From Salinicola salarius (GTDB taxonomy: Bacteria > Pseudomonadota > Gammaproteobacteria > Pseudomonadales > Halomonadaceae), in contig NZ_NHOU01000004.1 of NCBI RefSeq assembly GCF_002179555.1, forward strand, positions 62,001 to 126,000: a stretch of DNA of 64,000 bases. The letters are read 5' to 3'. Below, in pieces: positions 57,453 through 64,000 of this stretch. The position numbers and the translations under genes were made by a program. The notes under the pieces are model-generated. The model was not told where the DNA came from. It saw only the letters and a list, made by a program, of their open reading frames with translations, and searched no databases. Position 1 is the stretch's first letter. Each line of letters begins with the position of its first letter.

Positions 57453-59072
57453 ATGACAACCATCGTTTATCCCGCCCGACGTATCTATACCATGAACCCG
57501 TCGCAGCCCATTGGCGACTGCCTAGCAGTCCGTGACGGCCGGATCCTAAGCGTCGCCTCGCTTGACGAAATCCGGCGCTTCGGTGACTACACCATCGACA
57601 AACGCTTCATCGACAAGGTGCTGATGCCTGGCTTGGTGGAAGGACATAGCCATGCTTTGGAAGGCGCAATCTGGGATTTCCTCTATCTCGGTTGGTTCGA
57701 CAAGACCGATCCCGACGGCAGACTCTGGCCAGGCCTTCGCGAGGCGGAGTCGATACAGCAGGCACTCAGTGCACGCTTAGCTCAACAGACATCGGAGGGA
57801 CCGCTCATTGCATGGGGGTTCGATCCAGTGTATTTCGACGGCGAACGCATCGACCGGCGGCTGCTTGACGCTGTTAGCCGCGAGCGCCCGATCGTGATTA
57901 TCCACGCCAGCCTACACGTAATGACGGTCAACTCCGCAGTGATTGAGACCCTCGGCCTCGACGTAATGGAGCTCGATGGCATCGTGCGCGACAGCGGCGG
58001 CGTGCCCACCGGTGATTTGCTGGAATTTCCGGCCATGCACCCGGTGTTCGATAACTACGGTATTGACCTGTTCGGCGCCGCCACTACACCTCATGCGTTG
58101 CGCCAGTACGCCCGCGCCGCACGCCGTGAGGGCATTACCACAATCACGGACTTGCTCAATCCCATGAGCGCGAACGCAATTGAGTCCATGCACGCCACTA
58201 CCGCCGAACCCGAATACCCGGTTCGCCTGGTGCCAGCGCTAAACGCGCTCTCCTGGGATCCCGAAGAAGGTAGTGCCTGTGTGCGCCGCGCAATGGCGCA
58301 CAACCACGATAAATTGCACTTCGGCATCGTCAAGATCGTCACCGACGGCGCCATCCAGAATTTCACCGCCCGCCTGCAGTGGCCTGGCTATTTGGAAGGT
58401 CCGCCAAACGGTGTCTGGAACGCGCCGCCAGAAACCTTTCATGCGATGGTGCAGCACTATCACCAAGCCGGATTGCAATTGCACATCCATACCAACGGCG
58501 ACGAGGCCGTGCAGATGATCATTGAGGCACTCGAGGACGCACTGGCCATGTGGCCTCGTCCTGATCACCGGCACACACTACAGCATGTACAGCTGATCCG
58601 GCAGTCGCAGCTACATCGTGTCAAGTCGTTGGGAGCCTGTCTCAACATCTTCGCCAACCATATCTACTACTGGGGCGACATCCACCGCACCCGCACCTTG
58701 GGCTTCGACCGCTGCCAGCGTCTGGAGCCCGTCGCCAGCGCTGACCGGCTGGGCATCACCTTTGGCATTCACTGCGATGCTCCGGTGACTCCCCTGTCGC
58801 CGCTGTTTACCGCCCACTGCGCGCATACCCGCGAGACCGCGTCTGGCGTAGTGCTCGGCCGCGAAGAAGCCATCAGCCGCGCCCGTGCACTGCAGGCCAT
58901 CACTCTGGGCGCGGCGGAAACCTTGCACCTGGACCACTGTATCGGCAGCTTGGAAACCGGCAAGTGGGCGGACGTCGCAATTTTGGACGACGACCCCATG
59001 GCAAGCGACAAGCCGCTAAAGGACATCGGGGTACATGCCACCATGCTCGGTGGACGGATCACCAATGACTGA
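57453..59072 (+). CDS. Amidohydrolase, YtcJ-like
   Basis: 539 aa metal-dependent hydrolase. Metal motifs: VEGHSHALEG (H-x-H) near residue 66, LHIHTNGDEA in the barrel, HVQLI, and the last Asp in GIHCDAPVTPLSP. The C-terminal small domain ends SLETGKWADVAILDDDPM, typical of urease-superfamily deacylases. No signal peptide, so cytoplasmic. The ATG at 57453 follows AGGAG. GC is higher than in the TRAP part of the block, suggesting separate acquisition. It overlaps the CobW-type gene by 8 bp. Confidence 0.9.
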   Translation: MTTIVYPARRIYTMNPSQPIGDCLAVRDGRILSVASLDEIRRFGDYTIDKRFIDKVLMPGLVEGHSHALEGAIWDFLYLGWFDKTDPDGRLWPGLREAESIQQALSARLAQQTSEGPLIAWGFDPVYFDGERIDRRLLDAVSRERPIVIIHASLHVMTVNSAVIETLGLDVMELDGIVRDSGGVPTGDLLEFPAMHPVFDNYGIDLFGAATTPHALRQYARAARREGITTITDLLNPMSANAIESMHATTAEPEYPVRLVPALNALSWDPEEGSACVRRAMAHNHDKLHFGIVKIVTDGAIQNFTARLQWPGYLEGPPNGVWNAPPETFHAMVQHYHQAGLQLHIHTNGDEAVQMIIEALEDALAMWPRPDHRHTLQHVQLIRQSQLHRVKSLGACLNIFANHIYYWGDIHRTRTLGFDRCQRLEPVASADRLGITFGIHCDAPVTPLSPLFTAHCAHTRETASGVVLGREEAISRARALQAITLGAAETLHLDHCIGSLETGKWADVAILDDDPMASDKPLKDIGVHATMLGGRITND

Positions 59073-59985
59073 TATGGCACGCGCTGCTATCGACGTCAGG
59101 CTGCTCTGCGGATTCCTCGGCAGCGGCAAGACCACCCGCATCAATCACCTGATAGCCGAAGGCACGCTGAGAGACGCGCTGTTTCTGGTCAACGACTTTG
59201 GCCGGCTCAACATCGATGCCGAGCTGATCACCGCTGAAGAAGACGGCATCGTGCGACTCAACAATGGCTGTGCCTGCTGCGGGCTATCTGGCGACCTTTC
59301 CGCTCAGCTCAGCGACATCCGCCGGTGGCCCTCGCCACCCACGCTGCTGGTATTCGAGGCCAGCGGCGTGGCGCGGCCGCGGCCATTGATGCAGCTGTTC
59401 GGCGCGGCCGAAGGATACTCTCTGGGAAGTGCTGAAACCTTGGTAGACCTGTCGGCGCTGCAGCGGTTGCTACACGACCCCGCTATCGCTGACATTACCC
59501 AGGCGCAGATTACCGACGTGCCGCGGCTCCGGATAAACCGCCATGCAAAGCTGCCGGGGATCGTGCGCGAGCGCGAGACAGCGCTGTTGAAATCGCTCAA
59601 TTCCGCGGCGGAACTCGTTTGGGACTCTCCGCCGAAAGAACTGTCCATTACGTACACTAAATCTTCCGAGAGCGCGGTCTGGCCGGACTTCCACGCCCTC
59701 GCCGCCAGCGCCGGCGTAATCACTAGCCGGACCCTAGCGTTGCCCCGAGCCCTAGATAGTCAGCAACTTATGGCCCTGCTGGATGCCGCCGCCCCCATAC
59801 TCCTACGCGCCAAGGGCATGCTCCGCGACTGCGAACATCCGCAAACGCTCCTTGCACTGCAATGGACACCCGGAGGCGGACGGCGGACACCGTTTCCTGG
59901 AGCCAAACAGGACGTACTTGTACTGATCGGAAAGGAAGGCCCCGGAATGGATGCGCTGGTCAGCAGCATCGAGGCACTACTCTAA
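59065..59985 (+). CDS. CobW-type GTPase, putative metallochaperone
   Basis: 306 aa, COG0523/CobW family. Walker A GFLGSGKTT near residue 23 and the metal-binding motif GCACCG near 70 (Cys-x-Cys-Cys) are present. The guanine-specificity motif, normally NKxD, reads INRHAK, so nucleotide selectivity may be altered. Family members feed zinc, cobalt or other metals to client enzymes; translational overlap with the amidohydrolase suggests that enzyme is the client. Inferred, not shown. Confidence 0.82.
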   Translation: MTDMARAAIDVRLLCGFLGSGKTTRINHLIAEGTLRDALFLVNDFGRLNIDAELITAEEDGIVRLNNGCACCGLSGDLSAQLSDIRRWPSPPTLLVFEASGVARPRPLMQLFGAAEGYSLGSAETLVDLSALQRLLHDPAIADITQAQITDVPRLRINRHAKLPGIVRERETALLKSLNSAAELVWDSPPKELSITYTKSSESAVWPDFHALAASAGVITSRTLALPRALDSQQLMALLDAAAPILLRAKGMLRDCEHPQTLLALQWTPGGGRRTPFPGAKQDVLVLIGKEGPGMDALVSSIEALL

Positions 59986-60002
59986 ATCCAGAACCAATCG
60001 GG

Positions 60003-60026
60003 TAATCAATCACTCGGGACCCGACA
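60003..60026 (+). repeat. Orphan right end of an IS481-like element
   Basis: TAATCAATCACTCGGGACCCGACA closely matches, in the same orientation, the right terminus of the IS481 element at 61078-61101 but no transposase precedes it; the cobW-type gene does. It looks like a leftover terminus of a related copy. Confidence 0.6.
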
Positions 60027-60028
60027 GC

Positions 60029-61101
60029 TGTAAGAGGCCGGATGATAGATTAAGCCATAGGAGCTATCCTCTGCTGGTAGCGCGTGGACTCATTGCTCAA
60101 TTCATCCAGGAGCAGCGAGATGGATATCAAACTGCATAAGACGGCGACCACCACACCGCGCATCCGCAAGGAGATCCAGCAGGCACCCGCCTCGGTCAGT
60201 GATAGTGAACTGGCTCGACGTTATCATGTCCCGTGTCCCACCATTGCCCGGTGGCGTTACCGCAGCACGCAACATGATCGACCCCATACGCGACATAACC
60301 TGCTCGCGACGCTGTCTCCCGTCCAGGAAGAGATCGTGGTGGCTCTGCGCGACTACCTGCGTCTGAGCGTCGATGACTTGCTGGTCGTGGCAAAGGAGTT
60401 TCTTCATCCAGATCTCTCACGCTCAGCACTGCAACGCCTCTTGAGGCGACGAGGCCTGCCCAGCCTGGCGACTCTGGAAAAGCAGGAGAAGGCGGCTCAA
60501 CAGTCGCCCCACAAGCCCTTCAAGGCCTATGAGCCGGGGTATGTTCGTGTCGACGTCAAGCATCTGCCTCAGATGCCTGATGAAGACCACAAGCGTTATC
60601 TCTTCGTGGCGATCGACCGCGCTACGCGCTGGGTCTATCTGGAGATTCGCCAGCATCAGTCTGCACAGGATGCCAAGGCCTTTCTGCAACACGTTCGCGA
60701 GCGGGCACCGTTCAGGATCAGGACCCTGCTGACGGACAACGGCAAGACCTTTACCGACCGCTTCGCCGCGGGCGGCGAGCGTCAGCCCAGCGGCAAGCAC
60801 CGAGTGGACCGGTTCTGTCGCCAACATGGCATCGACCATCGGCTGATCCCGCCTTATCGGCCACAGACCAATGGCATGGTGGAGCGTTTCAATGGCCGCG
60901 TGAGCGACATCCTGAATACGCATCGGTTCGACTCGCGGGAAGATCTGGAAACCACACTCAAACGCTACAACTGGCTTTATAACCACCACATCAATCAAAA
61001 GGCCTTGCATCATCAGACGCCGGTCGGTGCAATGAAGCAATGGCAGAAGGACCGGCCCGAATTATTTTGGAAACGCGTAATTAATCATCCGGGCCCCGAC
61101 A
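60029..61101 (+). mobile_element. IS481-family insertion sequence
   Basis: Left terminal repeat TGTAAGAGGCCGGATGAT at 60029, right end ...CCGGGCCCCGACA finishing at 61101; the two are imperfect inverted repeats sharing CCGGATGAT and ATTA blocks. About 1.07 kb with one transposase. No obvious target duplication. Confidence 0.75.
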
Positions 61102-61106
61102 ATTAG
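60120..61106 (+). CDS. IS481-family transposase
   Basis: 328 aa. N-terminal helix-turn-helix (SDSELARRYHVPCPTIARWRYR), then the integrase-like DDE core: YVRVDVKHLPQ (first Asp), LLTDNGKTFTDRF (second Asp), and RPQTNGMVERFNGRV (Glu). All three catalytic residues are present, so it may be active. The ATG at 60120 is chosen; 12 upstream codons are open. The stop codon lies 5 bp beyond the element's right end. Confidence 0.88.
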   Translation: MDIKLHKTATTTPRIRKEIQQAPASVSDSELARRYHVPCPTIARWRYRSTQHDRPHTRHNLLATLSPVQEEIVVALRDYLRLSVDDLLVVAKEFLHPDLSRSALQRLLRRRGLPSLATLEKQEKAAQQSPHKPFKAYEPGYVRVDVKHLPQMPDEDHKRYLFVAIDRATRWVYLEIRQHQSAQDAKAFLQHVRERAPFRIRTLLTDNGKTFTDRFAAGGERQPSGKHRVDRFCRQHGIDHRLIPPYRPQTNGMVERFNGRVSDILNTHRFDSREDLETTLKRYNWLYNHHINQKALHHQTPVGAMKQWQKDRPELFWKRVINHPGPDN

Positions 61107-61199
61107 ATTTAACAAGTTACAAGGCAGGCAGGGAAGTCCATAAGTACCCGAACACAAATTCTCCGCTATGCTTATAGTCCTGTCCCGTGAACCAGGACG

Positions 61200-61643
61200 A
61201 TGAGCATGAAATTCCGCTTTGTGCCGCCTCTGTCCGATGCTGACCTCAAGGCGTTGATGACGACCTACACCTACGGCGAGAAACCGGCCCTGCGGCGAAG
61301 GGCCCACGCCATCGTGCTGAGCCATCAGGGCCATACCATCGATCAGATTTGCAAGATTCTCTCCGTCACCCGCGAGACGGCCTCGCTCTGGTTCGATGCC
61401 TGGGAGGCCCAGGGGCTCGAAGGGCTCCGGGACAAGCCACGCACCGGGCGTCCTGCCATCTACAGTGGCTCGGAGCGGGACCGGTTGCTTGAACTTGTCA
61501 AAGAGCAGCCTCATCAGTTGAAGGCCGTCCAGGCACGGCTCCAACAGGAAACCGGGAAACACGCCTGCACCATGACGCTCAAGCGAGCATTAAAAAAGCC
61601 GCTGCCCGAAGGCAGCGGCGAAGAGCGCATGGACGCGCGATGA
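61200..61643 (+). pseudogene. IS630-family transposase, truncated N-terminal part
   Basis: The frame begins MSMKFRFVPPLSDADLK and contains the IS630 helix-turn-helix (IDQICKILSVTRETASLWFDAWEAQGLEGLRDKPRTGRP) but ends after TMTLKRALKK at about 61591, where it runs into the nitrate-transporter terminator. The DDE domain is missing. This junction is the right edge of the accessory block. ORF length 147 aa; the last residues are not transposase. Confidence 0.8.
61592..61619 (-). terminator. Intrinsic terminator of the nitrate transporter gene
   Basis: Stem GCCGCTGCC with its complement and a TTCG tetraloop, followed on the minus strand by six T. Very strong. It lies 83 bp past the narK-type stop. 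Confidence 0.92.
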
Positions 61644-61686
61644 AGAAGAACCTGGTCGTGATGGCCGAAGAACTTGGTCGTGATGA
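61643..61686. repeat. Two near-identical direct repeats after the nitrate transporter gene
   Basis: GAAGAACCTGGTCGTGATG and GAAGAACTTGGTCGTGATG occur about 22 bp apart between the narK-type stop and its terminator. No function assigned. Confidence 0.6.
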
Positions 61687-61701
61687 CAAAAGGGGTGCCG
61701 C

Positions 61702-63066
61702 TCAGCCGGCAGCGGCTTCCCGCTCGACATCACGCTCGACGCTGCGCTCGCCGTCGGCCTGATGATAGGCCTGGCGCTCCTCGGCCTCCGTCGTCGGAGA
61801 AAAGCGCACCGCCAGCGCGAACAGCGAGGCGGCGATGACCGTCAGCCCCAGATAGAAAAGTCCCTGTTGATAGGACAGGGATTCCGAACGAAACAGGAAA
61901 CCGGCTGCCACGGCGCCTGCGTTGCCGCCGGCACCGACGATCCCCGCGACGGCACCCAGCGCCTTCTTGTTGATGAACGGTACGACACCGAAGGTGGCGC
62001 CCTCCGCCATCTGCACGAACAGGCTGAAGACCAGCATGATGCCGATTGCCACGGCCAGGGTCTGCATCTGGGCGAAGCCGGTCAGCGCGATGCCCTCGCA
62101 CAGCAGCGCGATGAACAGCCAGCGGACCCGTCCCTTGAGCCCGCCGTTGCGGGCGAACAGGTCGGAGAAGATGCCGCCCAGCGTGCGCGCGAACAGGTTC
62201 ATCAACCCGAACAGGCCGGCGATCAGCCCTGCCGTGGCGAGGTCGAGCGAGAACGTATCGAAGAAGTAGATGGCAGCGATGTTGTTGATCGTGAGTTCGA
62301 CGCCGAAGCAGGCCGCGTAGACCACGAACAGCGCCCATACGCGGATATCCTTGGCAGCGGCGACGAAGCTTTGCATGGCGCCATGTTCACGCGTGGCTGG
62401 CGGCAGTTCGCCGCGCGCCCGCAGATCGCTGAAGTTGCCGTCGGGTGCATCCTGGGTAAAACGATAATAGGCCAGACCGGTCAGGAACAGCACGATACCG
62501 GGCACGACCATCGCCAGTCGCCAGCCCAGCGTTTCGCTGACGCCCAGCATCAGCACGCCGGAAAACACCAGCGGCATCAGGATCTGGGTGGTGCCGCCGC
62601 CGAGATTCCCCCAGCCGGCGGTCGTGGCGTTGGCGGTGCCGACCACGTTGGGAGCGAACATCATCGTGGAGTGATACTGGGTGATGACGAAGGAAGCACC
62701 GATCGCGCCGATGGCGAGGCGGGCCAGCAGGAAGGTTTCGAAACTGTCCGCCAGGCCGATCGCCATCACCGGCAGCGACCCGAGGCAGAGCAGCCAGGTG
62801 TAGGCCTTGCGCGGGCCGATGCGATCACAGAGCAGGCCGATGACCAGGCGTACGAGAATGGTGATCGCGACCGAAGCGATGATCGTGTTGCCGATCTGGG
62901 TCTTGGTCAGGCCAAGATCGTCGCGGACGACGGCCATGAGCGGGGCGATGCCGAACCAGCCGAAGAAACAGACGTGGAAGGCGAACCAGGAGAAATGGAA
63001 GGCTCGCATCTGAGGGGTGGAAAAGCTGAACAGACGTATCTTGTTGGCTTTGTGACGGATGTCCAT
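61702..63066 (-). CDS. Nitrate/nitrite transporter, NarK/NasA-type MFS
   Basis: 454 aa, 12 helices. The two nitrate signature motifs are clear: GWGNLGGGTTQILMP in helix 5 and GAGGNAGAVAAGFLF in helix 11. The start ATG at 63066 follows GGAGA; a GTG three codons upstream is possible. The last 30 residues are a charged tail. Downstream of nasR on the same strand but with its own promoter and leader. Together with NasA, the NasC-like protein and NirBD it gives nitrate uptake and full reduction to ammonium. Confidence 0.94.
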   Translation of the reverse strand: MDIRHKANKIRLFSFSTPQMRAFHFSWFAFHVCFFGWFGIAPLMAVVRDDLGLTKTQIGNTIIASVAITILVRLVIGLLCDRIGPRKAYTWLLCLGSLPVMAIGLADSFETFLLARLAIGAIGASFVITQYHSTMMFAPNVVGTANATTAGWGNLGGGTTQILMPLVFSGVLMLGVSETLGWRLAMVVPGIVLFLTGLAYYRFTQDAPDGNFSDLRARGELPPATREHGAMQSFVAAAKDIRVWALFVVYAACFGVELTINNIAAIYFFDTFSLDLATAGLIAGLFGLMNLFARTLGGIFSDLFARNGGLKGRVRWLFIALLCEGIALTGFAQMQTLAVAIGIMLVFSLFVQMAEGATFGVVPFINKKALGAVAGIVGAGGNAGAVAAGFLFRSESLSYQQGLFYLGLTVIAASLFALAVRFSPTTEAEERQAYHQADGERSVERDVEREAAAG

Positions 63067-63117
63067 GAAGATCACTCTCCGATGGTGGCGACGACACCGG
63101 CCGGTGCCGAGGGCATG

Positions 63118-63172
63118 AAAAAACGGCGCCCATCACTCGTCATGCGGAGCATGAAAAGCGATGGACGCCGTT
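63118..63172 (-). terminator. Leader terminator of the nitrate transporter gene
   Basis: On the minus strand AACGGCGTCCATC pairs with GATGGGCGCCGTT (13 bp, one G-U), with an inner TCATGC/GCATGA stem, followed by TTTTTT. It ends 52 nt before the start codon. Confidence 0.88.
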
Positions 63173-63266
63173 GTCCGTTGCGTCAGCCGGTCGACCTTGA
63201 CCGTGCTTCAGCGAATGTCAGGCTCGGAACCGTTGGGCAGGCTCCTGTCGGGCCGCCGTTGGCCCG
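63161..63266 (-). promoter_or_regulatory. ANTAR-type antiterminator leader RNA, narK side
   Basis: Minus strand: P1 at 63249-63266 (stem CGGGCC/GGCCCG, loop AACGGC); a middle hairpin at 63188-63203 (stem CGGTC/GACCG, loop AAGGTC); and a last hairpin around 63163-63176 (stem GGAC/GTCC, loop AACGGC) whose loop and 3' arm are the 5' arm of the terminator. Every loop is six bases with A at 1 and G at 4, as in the nirB leader. Confidence 0.78.
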
Positions 63267-63280
63267 GACTTCTCTATCCA

Positions 63281-63297
63281 AGCAGAAGCCATACCAG
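63281..63297 (-). promoter_or_regulatory. Sigma-54 promoter of the nitrate transporter gene
   Basis: Minus strand CTGGTATGGCTTCTGCT: GG and GC 10 bp apart, nearly the same sequence as the nirB-side promoter. Transcription would start near 63270, four bases before hairpin P1. Confidence 0.8.
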
Positions 63298-63383
63298 AAT
63301 CCTCGAAAAGGCGTCGATTCAATTAGATAAGGCTCGAAGTCGGAGGCGGGCAGGCGCCAATGCGCCCTAACGGCAGGCAGGAT

Positions 63384-63431
63384 CGCGACCCGACGGTGCA
63401 GCGTGTGGGAAGCGTGCACCAGCGGGTGGCG
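63384..63431. promoter_or_regulatory. Two NtrC-like sites upstream of the nitrate transporter gene
   Basis: Sites CGCGACCCGACGGTGCA (63384-63400) and TGCACCAGCGGGTGGCG (63415-63431). Centres are 31 bp apart and the pair is centred about 137 bp before the predicted start, the same geometry as in the nirB-nasA control region. Confidence 0.6.
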
Positions 63432-63449
63432 TGGAAAGACGGTGAGGGC

Positions 63450-64000
63450 TCAGGAACGCCCTCGAGACAGCATGTCGACGAGGTCGATCACGTTTCGGGC
63501 CACTTCGATCAATGGCTTGCTCTGGTCCATGGCGGTCTTGCGCATCAGGCGGTAGGCCTCTTCCTCGGAGAGGCGCTGATGGGCCATCAAAAGCCCCTTG
63601 GCGCGGTCGATCTGCTTGCGATCGCGCAGCGTCTTGCGCGTGCTCTCGAGTTCGTCGCTGATCTGCTGCAATCTTGCGTGTTGCGTCTGCACCAGGCCGA
63701 CCAGCGAGCGGCTGAAGCGTGACTCCATGGTGCTGGCCGTCAAGGCTCCCAGGCTCGAGGCCGGCTCTGCGTCCGGCACTTCCAGCAGCAGGTTCACCGG
63801 TGCCGCCCAGAGCTCGCCATTGAGCGCTTCGTGCAAGCCGGCGCTGTTCTCTATCTCGCGCTCGGCCTGGTGAATCCGGTCGCGACAGCTGCGTTGCAAC
63901 TCGTCGACCAGGCGATCTTCGATGTCTTTCATAGCATCGATCCGCTGGGTCGTGATGGCATACCACTGTTCGCCGGGATCATCGATATCGTTCGGCAGCG
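63450..64000 (-). CDS. nasR: Nitrate-responsive antiterminator, NIT-ANTAR protein (5'-partial)
   Basis: The frame is open to the right edge (upstream residues read EQWYAITTQRIDAMKDIEDR), so the first half is missing. The visible part is the end of a NIT nitrate-sensing domain, a helical linker (QTQHARLQQISDELESTRKTL) and the C-terminal RNA-binding ANTAR domain (DRKQIDRAKGLLMAHQRLSEEEAYRLMRKTAM). This is the NasR layout: on binding nitrate or nitrite it releases transcription from leader terminators. Three matching leaders lie in this window. A shorter start at 63932 would lose the sensor and is not credible. Confidence 0.92.
   Translation of the reverse strand, partial: LPNDIDDPGEQWYAITTQRIDAMKDIEDRLVDELQRSCRDRIHQAEREIENSAGLHEALNGELWAAPVNLLLEVPDAEPASSLGALTASTMESRFSRSLVGLVQTQHARLQQISDELESTRKTLRDRKQIDRAKGLLMAHQRLSEEEAYRLMRKTAMDQSKPLIEVARNVIDLVDMLSRGRS

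Noticed and set aside
61762-63330. 522-aa plus-strand frame opposite the nitrate transporter
   Set aside because: Antisense shadow crossing the leader region; no domain.
63395-63420. GGTGCA...TGCACC hairpin as terminator of nasR
   Set aside because: No T-tract follows; position and spacing fit NtrC half-sites upstream of the transporter promoter better.

Overview
This is a high-GC gammaproteobacterial chromosome segment. The best guess is a halophile of the Halomonadaceae (Halomonas or a relative). That rests on the mix of gamma-type core genes (glnE, yrbL-like, dgkA, DUF3581, trhO, nadC), TRAP and tripartite tricarboxylate uptake systems, and a Klebsiella-style nas nitrate assimilation system. 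The genus is inferred, not shown.

Layout. 0-6.6 kb: the end of a dipeptide ABC importer (permease and two ATPases) run together with two M20 peptidases, facing a proline iminopeptidase, so peptide uptake and breakdown. 6.8-11.1 kb: dgkA, a MocA/XdhC pair, a divergent SIR2-like protein just downstream of nadC. 11.2-22.1 kb: a sodium:solute symporter with a small partner, an MFS exporter with an AraC-type regulator, an OprB porin, katG, and a TctABC tricarboxylate importer. 22.4-36 kb: glnE, yrbL-like, trhO, an ornithine-cyclodeaminase-family enzyme, OsmC, PaiB-like and GNAT proteins, a MocR regulator, an MscS channel, YchJ, DUF3581 and a potassium channel, followed by a candidate small RNA.

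36.2-45.1 kb and 61.7-64 kb hold one functional unit, assimilatory nitrate reduction. nirD-nirB-nasC-like read leftward and nasA-cobA rightward from a shared control region. A NarK-type transporter and a NIT-ANTAR antiterminator (nasR, running off the right edge) lie at the far end. Each of the three structural transcription units has the same control layout: two NtrC-like dyads centred about 137 bp upstream, a sigma-54 promoter, and a leader RNA with hexaloop hairpins (A at loop position 1, G at position 4). The last of these hairpins overlaps the 5' arm of an intrinsic terminator. This is the architecture expected for NtrC activation plus NasR antitermination. The dyads between nirB and nasA sit at the exact midpoint of the two divergent promoters.

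Between these two parts (about 46.1-61.6 kb) lies a mosaic accessory block with lower GC over much of its length, bounded and littered by ISL3, IS481 and IS630 material and gene fragments. Its intact core is a class III aminotransferase, a GntR regulator, a TRAP transporter, a cupin, a creatinase/ectoine-hydrolase-like M24 protein, a broken Gdx-type SMR exporter, a ureohydrolase, a YtcJ-like amidohydrolase and a CobW-type GTPase. Together they look like an uptake and hydrolysis route for a nitrogen-rich amidino or cyclic-amide compound; the substrate is unknown.

A recurring oddity is in-frame or near-gene short tandem duplication: a 27-bp unit x5 in nasA that repeats the first Fe-S cysteine segment, a 24-bp unit x3 in the nasC-like gene, a 15-bp unit x3 in the cyclodeaminase gene, a 16-bp duplication in the nirB leader, and an 11-bp duplication that frameshifts the ISL3 transposase. 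I saw no tRNA, rRNA or CRISPR array.
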